A stretch of DNA of 64,000 nt from Rivibacter subsaxonicus (GTDB lineage: Bacteria; Pseudomonadota; Gammaproteobacteria; Burkholderiales; Burkholderiaceae_C): the NCBI RefSeq assembly GCF_004217215.1, contig NZ_SHKP01000005.1:625501-689500 (forward strand), given 5' to 3'. This document shows positions 16,608 through 25,174 of the stretch, piece after piece; the first letter of the stretch is position 1; each line of letters begins with the position of its first letter. A program made the translations under genes and the position numbers. The notes beneath the pieces are model-generated. The model worked only from the letters and a program-made list of their open reading frames with translations. It ran no database searches and was not told the DNA's origin.

Positions 16608-17651
16608 TCAGCTGCTGGCGCGCTGGATGACCTGGAAGCCCAGGTCGAGCACCTTCTGCTCGACCGGCCGGCCCTCGGCGCGATCGACGATGCAGCGCGC
16701 GGCGCGCTGGCCGATCGCGGTGCCGTCGATGCGCACCGTGCTCAGCGCCGGGTGGGTGTCGCCGGCGAAGGCCAGGTCGCCGAAGCCGACCACCGCGAGA
16801 CGCCCGGGCACCTCGATGCCGCGCGCCGCGGCCTCGGTCAGCACGCCCAGCGCGAGCAGGTCGGAGCTGCAGAACACCGCGTCGGTGGCGGGCGCCAATT
16901 GGAGCAGGCGCGCCAGTCCGGCGCGTCCGCTGCCGAGCGTGGTCGGCGCCGGCACCAGGTGCACCGGCAGTTCGGCGGGCTCGGCGATCAGCCCGAGCCG
17001 CAGCGCCTCGTCGACGAAGCCGCGGTTGCGGCGCAGCGCGCGCTCGTCGTCGCCGCTCAGCAGCGCCAAGCGGCGCCGGCCGCGCGCGTGCAGGTGCTGC
17101 ACCACGGCGGCCGCGGCCTGCGTGTGCGAGAAGCCGACCAGCATGTCGATCGGCGTCGGCGTCAGGTCCCAGGTCTCGACCACCGGGATGCCGCTGGCCA
17201 GCAGCCGGCGCCGGCCCTCGGCCGAATGCATGATGCCGGTCAACACGATGCCGTCGGGCCGGCGGCCGATGATGGCTTCGAGCAGCGCGTCCTCGCGCGA
17301 GTCGGCGTAGCCGCTCTGGCCCAGCATCAGCTGGTAGCCGGCATCGGCCAGCGCCGAAGTGAGCGACTGCACCATTTCCATGAACACCGGCCCGGCGATG
17401 GTCGGCACCACCGCCGCGACCAGCCGGCTGCGGGCCGAGGCCAGGCCGCCGGCCAGCCGGTTCGGCACATAGCCGGTGCGTGCGACCGCCTCGTGCACCC
17501 GCGCCAGCGTCTCGGGCGAGACCTGGGCCGGCGTGTTGAGTGCGCGCGAGGCGGTGATCGGCGAGACGCCGGCCAGCCGCGCCACGTCGCCGAGCGTGAT
17601 GCCGCCGCTGCCGCGGCGCTGGCGACGGGTCGAGGGCGGCGCGCTGTCCAT
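16608..17651 (-). CDS. LacI-family transcriptional regulator (GntR/gluconate-type branch)
   Basis: The 347-residue regulator has an N-terminal LacI helix-turn-helix with hinge (about 18-70; TLGDVARLAGVSPITASRALN, GYVPNRLAGGLASARS). A periplasmic-binding-protein-like sensor domain follows (about 72-340; VVPTIAGPVFMEMVQ, FCSSDLLALGVLTEA, VVGFGDLAFAG). It resembles the gluconate/sugar-acid regulators of the family. The downstream operon (Bug-gudD) carries two palindromic operators, so its effector is probably glucarate or a breakdown product. A basic Arg-rich N-terminal extension of about 15 residues precedes the HTH. Confidence 0.94.
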   Translation of the reverse strand: MDSAPPSTRRQRRGSGGITLGDVARLAGVSPITASRALNTPAQVSPETLARVHEAVARTGYVPNRLAGGLASARSRLVAAVVPTIAGPVFMEMVQSLTSALADAGYQLMLGQSGYADSREDALLEAIIGRRPDGIVLTGIMHSAEGRRRLLASGIPVVETWDLTPTPIDMLVGFSHTQAAAAVVQHLHARGRRRLALLSGDDERALRRNRGFVDEALRLGLIAEPAELPVHLVPAPTTLGSGRAGLARLLQLAPATDAVFCSSDLLALGVLTEAAARGIEVPGRLAVVGFGDLAFAGDTHPALSTVRIDGTAIGQRAARCIVDRAEGRPVEQKVLDLGFQVIQRASS

Positions 17652-17694
17652 GCGATCAGTTTAGCGTGGCGATGACACCGCTACCATCGACGCC

Positions 17695-20178
17695 TCATGC
17701 CAGCGGCGCCAGCAGGCCCTGCAGATCCTCGGCGCTGAACTTGATGGCGGCCGCACCGTCGACGCCCAGCACGCCCTCGGCCAGCGCCGCCTTGCGCGCC
17801 TGCAGCGCGAGCATCTTTTCCTCGATGCTGCCCTCGACCACCAGCTTGTAGACGAACACCGGCTGGTCCTGGCCGATGCGGTGCGCGCGGTCGGTGGCCT
17901 GCTGCTCGACCGCCGGGTTCCACCAGGGGTCGATATGGATCACGGTGTCGGCCGCGGTCAGGTTCAGACCGACGCCGCCGGCCTTGAGGCTGAGCAGCAG
18001 CAGCGGCATCTCCTGCGCCTGAAAGCGTTTGACCACCTCGCCGCGCTCGCGCACCGGCGTGTCGCCGGTCAGCACAAGGTGCGGTAGCTCGAGCGCCGTC
18101 AGCTCGGCCTGCACCAGCGCCAGCATCTCGGTGAACTGCGAGAACACCAGCACCCGCCGGCCCTCGGCCACCAGCTCGGGCAGCATCTCGCGCAGCAGTT
18201 CGATCTTGGCGCGCTCCATGGTCGGCGAGGTCTTCGTGCCCTTCAGCAGATGCGGGTCGCAGCAGACCTGGCGCAGCTTCAGCAGCGCATCGAGGATGGC
18301 GATCTGCGCACCATCGAAGCTCTGGCGCGCGAGCACGCGCCGCACCTTCTCGTCGGCCGCGACGCGCACGCTCTCGTAGAGCGCGCGCTGCTCGCCCTGC
18401 AGTTGCACGCGGCGTATCACCTCGGTCTTGGGCGGCAGCTCGGTCGCCACGTCCTGCTTGCGCCGGCGCAGGATGAAGGGCCGCACCCGCTGTGCCAGCA
18501 GTTGCGCGCGCAGCGTCTCGCCGTCGGTCTCGATCGGCTTGCGCCACTGGCGCGCAAAGCTTCTCGCGTCGCCGAGGAAGCCCGGCATCAGCAGGTCGAA
18601 GTGCGCCCACAGCTCGCCGAGGTGGTTTTCGAGCGGGGTGCCGGTGACGCACAGCCGGTGTCGCGCCTCGAGCCGGCGCAGCGCACCGGCCGCACGGCTG
18701 CCAGCGTTCTTGACCAGTTGCGCCTCGTCGAGGATCAGCAGGTGCCAGGGCTGCTTGCGCAGCGCGTTGATGTCGCGCCACAGCAGCGGGTAGGTCGTGA
18801 AGACCACGTCGTGGCCGGCCATCTTCTCGAAGTCACGCGCGCGCGCCACGCCGTGCAGCGTGAGCACGCGCAGTGCGGGCGCGATGCGCGCCGCCTCGGC
18901 CTGCCAGTTGGCGATCAGCGAGGTCGGCAGCACCACCAGCGCAGGCCGATCCAGGCGCCCGGCCTGCTGCTCGACCAGCAGATGGGCCAGCACCTGCGCG
19001 GTCTTGCCCAGGCCCATGTCGTCGGCCAGGATGCCGGCCAGATGGTGCTCGCGCAGGTACTGCAGCCAGGCCAGGCCCTGCAACTGATAGGGCCGCAGTG
19101 TCAGGCCGAGGCCGGCCGGTGCCGCCACCGGTGGCGGGCTGCCGGCGGCGCGCAGGCGCGCGGCCAGCGTCGCGAGGCCGGCATCGCCCTGCAGCTGCCA
19201 GGCGCCATGCACGCCGGCTCGTTTGGCCTGCGTCTCGGCCAGTCCCTCGCGCAGCGCCTCGATGCGATGCGCCTCCCAGGTCGAGAGCTGCAGCGGCCCC
19301 TGCAGGTTCACGCCACGCTTTGGATCGGTCAGCAGGTCGACCATCGCACCGACGATGGCCTTGAGCGGCGCCGCGCGCGCCTCGATGCGCCTGCCGCCCG
19401 GTGCGCGCAGCAGGATCAGCGCCTCGTCGTCGATCGCGGCGATCTCGTGCGCCTTGAGCCAGCGCGCGTCGCGCTTGAGCAGGTCGGCCAGCAGCGGCGC
19501 CAAGTCGAGCGTCTCGCCCTCGACCTCGATGCCCAGGCTCAGCAGCCACGAACCACCTTCACGGCTGGTTTGCTTCAGGGCCGCCAGCTCCTGGGCGCGC
19601 GGACCGAGCGGCTCGGCGAGTTCGCGGCCCTGTTCGGCGCCGGTGGCGGGATCGATCACCAGCTGCCAGCGATCGACCGCCACGCTCAGGTGCGCAAAGC
19701 CCGGCTGCACCACGACCTGCCAGCCGGCGGCCTGCAGGCGCGGCACCTGCTCGGCCCAGAAGTCGCCAAAGTGCGATTCCTCGGGCAGCGACCACAGATC
19801 CTCGAAGCCGAGCGCGGCACCGGGCGTGCGCCACTGCAGCGCCTGCGGCGGCAGCGGGCGCAGGTCCGAGCCCCAGAGCGCGTCGCGCGCGTCGGCCTCG
19901 GCGCCGGCGTCGCGCTGCAGCAGCTCGCGCTGGTCCCAGGCGCCGCGCAGCAGCTCGGTCTGCGGCGCGCGGGTGCCCAGCAGCTTGTTCGGCGCCGGCG
20001 TCTCCCAGCGCATCTCGCTGGCGGTGACGTAGGTCCAGGCGATGCGCGCCACCGTGAGCTGCGCGCCGCGTGGGCCGAAGCCGGGGGCGGCGCGCATGCC
20101 GAGCAGGCCGTCGCCTCGGGTCAATGTCTGCAGGCTGATGCGCGGGCGAAAGTGGCCGGGGACCGGAGCGAGGGACAT
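17695..20178 (-). CDS. SNF2-family DEAD/DEAH-box helicase
   Basis: The 827-residue protein starts at the ATG at 20178 (MSLAPVPGHFRPR); an ATG at 20247 would add 23 unlikely residues. The C-terminal 450 residues are a complete SNF2 ATPase: LRPYQLQGLAWLQYL, Walker A DDMGLGKTAQ, DEAQ box in LLILDEAQLVK, TGTPLENHLGELW, RRRKQDVATELP, and helicase-C motifs VFSQFTEML, SLKAGGVGLNLTAADTVIH and DRAHRIGQ. The N-terminal 350 residues are the less conserved region usual in bacterial SNF2 proteins. It should remodel protein-DNA complexes using ATP; the partner is unknown. No methylase or nuclease gene adjoins, so this does not look like a restriction or DISARM-type system. Confidence 0.93.
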   Translation of the reverse strand: MSLAPVPGHFRPRISLQTLTRGDGLLGMRAAPGFGPRGAQLTVARIAWTYVTASEMRWETPAPNKLLGTRAPQTELLRGAWDQRELLQRDAGAEADARDALWGSDLRPLPPQALQWRTPGAALGFEDLWSLPEESHFGDFWAEQVPRLQAAGWQVVVQPGFAHLSVAVDRWQLVIDPATGAEQGRELAEPLGPRAQELAALKQTSREGGSWLLSLGIEVEGETLDLAPLLADLLKRDARWLKAHEIAAIDDEALILLRAPGGRRIEARAAPLKAIVGAMVDLLTDPKRGVNLQGPLQLSTWEAHRIEALREGLAETQAKRAGVHGAWQLQGDAGLATLAARLRAAGSPPPVAAPAGLGLTLRPYQLQGLAWLQYLREHHLAGILADDMGLGKTAQVLAHLLVEQQAGRLDRPALVVLPTSLIANWQAEAARIAPALRVLTLHGVARARDFEKMAGHDVVFTTYPLLWRDINALRKQPWHLLILDEAQLVKNAGSRAAGALRRLEARHRLCVTGTPLENHLGELWAHFDLLMPGFLGDARSFARQWRKPIETDGETLRAQLLAQRVRPFILRRRKQDVATELPPKTEVIRRVQLQGEQRALYESVRVAADEKVRRVLARQSFDGAQIAILDALLKLRQVCCDPHLLKGTKTSPTMERAKIELLREMLPELVAEGRRVLVFSQFTEMLALVQAELTALELPHLVLTGDTPVRERGEVVKRFQAQEMPLLLLSLKAGGVGLNLTAADTVIHIDPWWNPAVEQQATDRAHRIGQDQPVFVYKLVVEGSIEEKMLALQARKAALAEGVLGVDGAAAIKFSAEDLQGLLAPLA

Positions 20179-20261
20179 CGGTCGATTCTCGCGGCGGCGC
20201 GAGGGGTGGACATTTGCCCCGATGCGCTCAAGATGCGGCGCTCGCACCGAGGATCGCGTCG

Positions 20262-21188
20262 ATGGCCACCAAGCCCCAACGGGTCGGCATCCTTGCCCTG
20301 GTGCTCGCGCTCGTGCTGGTTCCGACGCCGAGCGTGGCGATCGCGCCGGTGGTGCTGGTGCTGGTCAAGCAGATCGCCCAGCAGGCGGCGACCTCGATGG
20401 TCAAGGACATGCTGCTGTCGAGCCTGAGCGGCATGGGCTGCAAGGGCATTGCGCTGTCCAACGCGATCGCGGCCTTCGACGTGCGCGCCGGCGCTGGCGG
20501 CATGGGCGGAGTGCTGGGCGCGCTCGGCGGCGGCCTGCCCAAGCTGCCCACGGGCCTGCCAGGCCTGCCCGGCCTGCCGGGCACGTCGCCGGGTCTGCCA
20601 GGAATGGGCGGGATGCCGGGCCTGCCCGCCGGCCTCGGCGCGCTGCCCAACATGCCGGCCGGCGCCGGGCTGGTGCTGGGCGGCCTGCCGTCCCTGCCGG
20701 GCGGTGTTCCACCCGAGATGGCGGCCAAGCTCGCCGCGATGGTGCCCGGTGGCGGCGCTGGCATGCCGGCAGGCATGACGCTCGATCCGGAACAGATGGC
20801 GATGATGGCGCGCATGCAGCAGGCCATGAGCCAGCCGCTCTCTCCGCCCGAGACGCTGGCCACGATCGACGAACTGTTCGAGCTGGGCTTCCTGCCCAAA
20901 TCGATGCAGGCCGAACTCAAGGAATGCATGGTGCTGGTGCCCGCCGCGATCCCCGCGCTCGGCATGGGCATGGGCATGCTCAGGCCGGTGATCCCGCAGC
21001 TGCGCCAGGCACGCGAGGAACTGCACGCGCTCTCGCCGGCCGAGCAGGACGAGGTGGCCGCGATGCTGGCGCAGGAACTCAGGGAACTGCCCGCCGACCA
21101 GCGCGCGGCGCTGATGGAGACCATCGAGTCCGGCTTCTTCCCGCCGGCCGTCGGCGCCGGCGTGAAGGCGCGGGTCGGGGCGAACTAG
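20262..21188 (+). CDS. Exported hypothetical protein with a Gly/Pro/Leu/Met-rich low-complexity tract
   Basis: The product has 308 residues from the ATG at 20262. The N-terminus is a long hydrophobic stretch (about residues 8-45, VGILALVLALVLVPTPSVA then APVVLVLVK), so it is exported or membrane anchored. A repetitive tract (about 80-160) follows, built from GLPGLP, GMGGMPG and GLP units, collagen- or elastin-like in composition. The C-terminal half (about 185-300) is helical with DELFELGFLP and a related TIESGFFPP near the end, suggesting two similar helical units. I do not recognise a family. It ends exactly at the edge of the 269-bp palindromic element. Confidence 0.7.
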   Translation: MATKPQRVGILALVLALVLVPTPSVAIAPVVLVLVKQIAQQAATSMVKDMLLSSLSGMGCKGIALSNAIAAFDVRAGAGGMGGVLGALGGGLPKLPTGLPGLPGLPGTSPGLPGMGGMPGLPAGLGALPNMPAGAGLVLGGLPSLPGGVPPEMAAKLAAMVPGGGAGMPAGMTLDPEQMAMMARMQQAMSQPLSPPETLATIDELFELGFLPKSMQAELKECMVLVPAAIPALGMGMGMLRPVIPQLRQAREELHALSPAEQDEVAAMLAQELRELPADQRAALMETIESGFFPPAVGAGVKARVGAN

Positions 21189-21453
21189 GGCCTGTTAACG
21201 CTACCGGAGGGCTCGCGTGACCCAGGAAACAAAGGCCATCAAGGCGCAAAGCGCAGCCGGGGTCGGCCCCCGGCGAGCTTTGCAACGCCGAGGGCCGCAG
21301 TTTCCTGGGATCACCCTTCGGGCCCGGGCCGCGCAGGCCGCAGGGCGGCGTTGCTCGGTCGTTGCGTGCACGAGCACGCGGCCTCCCTCGCGCCTACCCC
21401 TGCGGCCAGCGCGGCCCGGGCGCGAGCCCTCCGGTAGCGTTAACAGGCACTAG
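21185..21453. repeat. 269-bp nested inverted-repeat element (cloverleaf-like, MITE candidate)
   Basis: Outer terminal inverted repeats of 33 bases lie at 21185-21217 and 21421-21453, with one mismatch. The core reads GCCTGTTAACGCTACCGG and continues to CTCGCG; both ends carry CTAG, which could be a 4-bp target duplication. Inside are two further inverted repeats: CCCAGGAAAC (21221-21230) with GTTTCCTGGG (21300-21309), and a 24-base pair at 21322-21345 and 21398-21421 with one mismatch. The whole would fold as a three-way junction. No open frame of interest lies in it. YTAR-type target sites are known for IS5-family elements, so a non-autonomous element is the leading guess. Confidence 0.8.
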
Positions 21454-21491
21454 ACGCGCGCGCAAGTTCGGCGTCTGCGGCTGCAGCGAAA

Positions 21492-22349
21492 ATGCAGCCA
21501 ATGAAAGCACCCAAGCGATTGCAGACGTTGATCGAAGAAGGCCTGATCGACAGCGTGGTGCGCCAGCTGATGAGCGGCAAGGAGGCCAAGGTCTACGTCG
21601 TGCGCTGCGGCGACGACGCCCGCTGCGCCAAGGTCTACAAGGACGCGACCGAACGCAGCTTTCGGCAGGCGGTGGACTACACCGAGAACCGCAAGGTCAA
21701 GAACACGCGCCAGGCCCGCGCGATGGCCAAGGGCACCCGCTATGGCCGCGAGGCGCAGGAGGCGGCCTGGCAGAGCGCCGAGGTCGACGCGCTCTACCGC
21801 CTGGCCGCCGCCGGCGTGCGCGTGCCCCGGCCCTACAACTTTCTGGACGGCGTGCTGCTGATGGAACTGGTGGCCGACGCCCATGGCGACGCCGCGCCGC
21901 GCCTCAACGACGTGCAGTTCACGCCCGAAGAAGCCCGCGTCCACCACGCCACGCTGCTGGTCGAGGTGGTGCGCATGCTGTGCGCCGGCGTCGTGCACGG
22001 CGACCTGTCGGAGTTCAACATCCTGCTCGCGGCCGACGGCCCGGTGATCATCGACCTGCCGCAGGCGGTCGACGCCGCCGGCAACAACCACGCCCAGCGC
22101 ATGTTGCTGCGCGACGTGGCCAACCTGCGCGGCTTCTTCGGCCGCTTTGCGCCCGAGTTGCTGCTCACCGAGTACGGCCCCGAGATCTGGGACCTCTATG
22201 AGCGCGGCCTGCTGCAACCCGAGGTGGCGCTCAGCGGCCGCTTCGAAGCCAAGCGGGGCACGGTCGACGTGGGCGACGTGCTGCGCGTGATCGACGATGC
22301 GCGCGCCGAAGAAGCGGCGCGGCTGATGCGCTTGGCGCAGCCGAGCTGA
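21492..22349 (+). CDS. RIO-type serine protein kinase
   Basis: The 285-residue protein (possibly starting at 21501, MKAPKRL) is a bacterial RIO1-like kinase. It has the ATP-binding start LMSGKEAKVYVV with lysine region CAKVYKD, the RIO-specific flexible segment KVKNTRQARAMAKGTRYG, hinge LLMELV, catalytic loop VVHGDLSEFNILL (about 170-182) and metal-binding VIIDLPQAV, where IDxPQ replaces the DFG motif as in RIO kinases. Eukaryotic RIO kinases work in ribosome maturation; the bacterial role is not established. It stands alone between the palindromic element and a cupin gene. Confidence 0.93.
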   Translation: MQPMKAPKRLQTLIEEGLIDSVVRQLMSGKEAKVYVVRCGDDARCAKVYKDATERSFRQAVDYTENRKVKNTRQARAMAKGTRYGREAQEAAWQSAEVDALYRLAAAGVRVPRPYNFLDGVLLMELVADAHGDAAPRLNDVQFTPEEARVHHATLLVEVVRMLCAGVVHGDLSEFNILLAADGPVIIDLPQAVDAAGNNHAQRMLLRDVANLRGFFGRFAPELLLTEYGPEIWDLYERGLLQPEVALSGRFEAKRGTVDVGDVLRVIDDARAEEAARLMRLAQPS

Positions 22350-22364
22350 GGCTGGCTCGCGCCC

Positions 22365-22673
22365 TCAGGCGCGCGTTGGATCCGTCGCGTGGCGGCGGGC
22401 CGCCCAGAAGGTGGTGCCTTCGCTGCCGTAGCGCTCGGCATGCGGCGCTTCGCGCTCGATCTCGAAGCGGTCGCCCGGCCGCAGATGCCGCGTGTGCTCG
22501 CCCTCCGTGAGCCACATCTCGCCGGCCACCACCAGCGCCTTGACGGCGAAGGGGTGGGTGTGGGTCGGCAACTCGGTGAGCGGCTTCCAGTCGCGCACCA
22601 GCACCTCGTCGTAGCCCTCGGCGCGAGCGGCGGCGGCGAAGTCCTCGAAGCTGCCTGGTTGGGCGGTAGTCAT
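22365..22673 (-). CDS. Small cupin-domain protein
   Basis: The 102-residue protein is a single cupin barrel. It shows the first motif in LPTHTHPFAVKALVVAGEM (two His plus the G-x-M end) and a second motif in HLRPGDRFEIEREAPHAER. A metal-binding site is therefore likely. Small stand-alone cupins have many roles and none is evident here. It ends tail to tail with the RIO kinase gene, 15 bp apart. Confidence 0.88.
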   Translation of the reverse strand: MTTAQPGSFEDFAAAARAEGYDEVLVRDWKPLTELPTHTHPFAVKALVVAGEMWLTEGEHTRHLRPGDRFEIEREAPHAERYGSEGTTFWAARRHATDPTRA

Positions 22674-22745
22674 GGCGGCCTCCGTGAGTGGGAGCGTGAC
22701 AGCGGCAAGGCTAGCGCAGAAGCGCAGGCCATGCTGCCGTTGCCG

Positions 22746-23822
22746 CTACTTCCGCGCCAGCCCGCGGGCCGGCGACGGCCGCCGCTGCGCCGCGCCCCAG
22801 GCCTCCAGGAAGGCCAGCGTCACCTCCGCCTCGTTGGCTTCGGCCAGGCCGCTGGCGAACAGCGCGCCCACGTCGGCATCGAAGCCTTCGCCGCCGGCCA
22901 GGTCGCTCAGCGAGCGAAAGGCGATGTAGGGCACGCCGTTGGCATGCGCCACATGGGCCAGTGCGGCGGTTTCCATCTCGAAGCTCTGGGCCTGCAGCAC
23001 CTCGTGCAGGTAGGCGCGGTACTGCGGGTTGGCCAGGAACACCGTGGCCGAGACCCCGCGCCCGCCGACCAGCAGCCGTGGCTGCTGCTTCACGCACAGC
23101 GCCTCGTCGAGCGTGCCGTCGGCACGCCGCGCCCTGGGGCCGCAACGCTCGAGCCTGGGTGCCAGCGTGCGCGCCACCGCCAGCATCCGCGCATCGACCG
23201 GGTAGTCGAACATGAAGCCGCCGGCCGGCGCGTTGGCGTTGTTGAGCACGTAGTTCTGGCGCATGAAGAGGCCGGTCTCGACCGGCTCGCCGCTGGGCGC
23301 GCGCAGCACGAAGGGCGGCAGCGGCTGCCCATCGGCGCCGGTGGCGAGTTTCAGGCCGAGGCAGCCCAGGTCGCGCGGCGATCCGCAGGGCGCGGGCAGC
23401 GTGGAGTTCGCGTTCCAGAACACCTCCATCGGCATCGCCCAGCGGTCCGGCACCGTCACGTCGCCCACATGGTTGGCCGGGTTCACGCCGCCGGCGATGC
23501 CGCTCATCACCAGGCGCTCGATGCGGAAGTGGTCGAGCAACTGCTGCGTCACCATCGTCGCGTTGACCATGCTGACGCCGCTGAGCACGATCACCACCCG
23601 GTTGCCGCGCAGCGTGCCGGTGGTGAAACGCTTGCCGTTGATCGTGTGCGTGCGCGGGTTGCGCGTCTGCTCGACCAGGATGTCGGCCTCGGCGCCGAAG
23701 GCCGAGACGATGCCGATGCGGGGCGTGCAGTCGGTGAGGCAGCGGGGGGACGCGTTCGCGGACTGCGAGGCAAGCGCGAGGAGAAGGGCCGTGGCGGCGA
23801 GGGGCTTGTGCAGTGCGCGCAT
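22746..23822 (-). CDS. Exported nucleoside phosphorylase/MTA-SAH nucleosidase-family protein
   Basis: The 358 residues start at the ATG at 23822, giving a signal peptide (MRALHKPLAATALLLALASQSANA). A PNP_UDP_1-type domain spans about residues 30-345: IGIVSAFGAEADILVEQ at the start, VIVLSGVSMVNATMVTQQLLDHF (purine-site glycine loop), MSGIAGGVNP, and the C-terminal EMETAALAHVAHANGVPYIAFRSLSDLAGG with the catalytic Asp. A 90-residue insertion (about 130-225) makes it longer than cytoplasmic nucleosidases. Export is unusual for this fold. A degraded copy of its early coding region lies at about 24855-24930. Confidence 0.88.
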   Translation of the reverse strand: MRALHKPLAATALLLALASQSANASPRCLTDCTPRIGIVSAFGAEADILVEQTRNPRTHTINGKRFTTGTLRGNRVVIVLSGVSMVNATMVTQQLLDHFRIERLVMSGIAGGVNPANHVGDVTVPDRWAMPMEVFWNANSTLPAPCGSPRDLGCLGLKLATGADGQPLPPFVLRAPSGEPVETGLFMRQNYVLNNANAPAGGFMFDYPVDARMLAVARTLAPRLERCGPRARRADGTLDEALCVKQQPRLLVGGRGVSATVFLANPQYRAYLHEVLQAQSFEMETAALAHVAHANGVPYIAFRSLSDLAGGEGFDADVGALFASGLAEANEAEVTLAFLEAWGAAQRRPSPARGLARK

Positions 23823-23881
23823 TCGGTCGCCTCGTGTGGACGGAGGTCTCAGCTCAACCGACGTGGCCGGCCGGGGAACTG

Positions 23882-24262
23882 CTAGCCATCGCTTCTTCCC
23901 AGAACGTATGCCGCAGCTCCGACTGCCAGACACACGAGCGCGACCACGTCAGCCGTGACCACCCGCCCCAGCGCTGCGTTGTAGCCGCCGGACGACCAGG
24001 CCAGCCACAGGAACGACGCGACGCTCAGGAATCCACCGATCAGCGCCAACGGCTGAAGCGATGGCACAAAGGCAGCCAACAGGAAGAACGCACCGAGCAG
24101 GCCGAACAGCACCGCTCGATGTCGCATCAGGATGGCCAGGTTCGGATCGTCGAAGCGCAGCCCGTAAAGCGCGGCCAGACGTTCGGCGCCAAGCACACCC
24201 GAAAGCGGCAGGAGGTGAATCACGGCTACCGCGATGAGCATTGCAGTGACGAGGTATCTCAT
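23882..24262 (-). CDS. Four-helix integral membrane protein of unknown function
   Basis: The 126 residues start at the ATG at 24262 (MRYLVTAMLIAVAVIHLLP). Four hydrophobic helices are seen at about 3-20, 45-65, 68-88 and 98-118, with a conserved-looking LYGLRFDDPNLAILMRHRAVLFG loop after the first helix. Proteins like this occur widely in Proteobacteria and carry misleading names in databases; I assign no function. It is oriented toward the nucleosidase gene and divergent from the OsmC gene 123 bp away. Confidence 0.72.
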   Translation of the reverse strand: MRYLVTAMLIAVAVIHLLPLSGVLGAERLAALYGLRFDDPNLAILMRHRAVLFGLLGAFFLLAAFVPSLQPLALIGGFLSVASFLWLAWSSGGYNAALGRVVTADVVALVCLAVGAAAYVLGRSDG

Positions 24263-24385
24263 CGGGACCTTCCGGATCGCTGGCTTGGCATTATTGGCGA
24301 CGGTGCCGCCGCAGACGCCGGTGAGCGCCGCCTCGGCAAGTCGCGGCCCTGGCGACAATGCACCACCGCCTCACCGGAGCCTGCC

Positions 24386-24796
24386 ATGACGATCGAAGTT
24401 GTACGCGACCGGTCGCAGAAGATGAAGCACAGCGTGCATGTGCGACAGCACGCGCTCGCCGTCGACGAGCCGGCCGGCAACGGCGGCGAGGACCTGGGCG
24501 TGACGCCGCACGAGCTGTACGACAGCGCGCTCGGCGCCTGCAAGGCCTTGACCACGCTCTGGTACGCGCGACGCAAGCAGATCCCGGTCGAGGACATCCG
24601 CGTGACGGTCGAACGCGACGACAGCGAGGAGCGCAGCGGCACCTACCGGTTGCGCGTGATGCTCGAGCTCGGCGGTGCGCTGAGCGAGGCGCAGCGCCAG
24701 GAGCTGCTGAACGTGGCCGCCAAGTGCCCGGTCCACAAGCTGATGACGCAGGTGAAGACCGAGGTCGTCACCGAGCTGACGCCGCCAGCGGAGTAG
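24386..24796 (+). CDS. OsmC/Ohr-family protein
   Basis: The 136-residue protein starts at the ATG at 24386. It has the OsmC layout: beta-rich start (HSVHVRQHALAVDEP), the first active-site cysteine in YDSALGACKALTTLWYARR (about residue 55), and the second Cys in VAAKCPVHKLM (about 116). The two cysteines and the Glu/Arg region mean peroxidase activity toward organic peroxides is possible. The YhfA-like branch with CPVHK is common and its substrate is not defined. It is followed by a stretch with no intact gene. Confidence 0.9.
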   Translation: MTIEVVRDRSQKMKHSVHVRQHALAVDEPAGNGGEDLGVTPHELYDSALGACKALTTLWYARRKQIPVEDIRVTVERDDSEERSGTYRLRVMLELGGALSEAQRQELLNVAAKCPVHKLMTQVKTEVVTELTPPAE

Positions 24797-25174
24797 GCCG
24801 CGATGCAATCAACTTGGCAGCCTGGCGAACCGCCACCTGCGCCGAGTTCATGACGCTGACGACGTCGAGCACGATCACCACCCGGTTGCCAAGCAGCGTG
24901 CCGTAGTGAAGCGTTTGCCGTTGATCGTTTGGACGAAAGTCTCAGATCGACCCTGAAGAGAGATCCACTGTCCTGATCTTGCCGCCCCAGAGCTGCCGGT
25001 CCAACCCACACAAAGGCAGCCGATTGACGTCTCGACGCACGGCCTGAGACCGTGCGGAACCACCATTTTCCGGAGACCTTCGCGCAAGCCACTGGCCGGT
25101 AGCCCCAGCGGGCGCCGGATGGCGCCCCGCACCACTGCGAGCGCCGCCGCCCCGAGCAGATCACGCCGTACCGG
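24797..25174. other. Gene-free decayed stretch with a short nucleosidase-gene fragment
   Basis: No intact coding frame is seen here. Bases about 24855-24930 match 23571-23647 inside the nucleosidase gene at high identity (the shared run includes GAGCACGATCACCACCCGGT) but with substitutions and a one-base loss that breaks the frame. The remaining sequence (about 24935-25174) has no similarity that I recognise. The stretch looks like debris from duplication or recombination. Confidence 0.65.

Noticed and set aside
17695-20178. SNF2 helicase as part of a DISARM or phage-defence island
   Set aside because: No methylase, nuclease, DUF1998 or other defence partner is adjacent; the neighbours are metabolic or unknown exported genes.
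20449-20778. Repetitive short frame suggestive of a tandem repeat or CRISPR-like array
   Set aside because: The repetition comes from GLP/GMP codons in a protein tract; unit length is irregular and there are no spacers.
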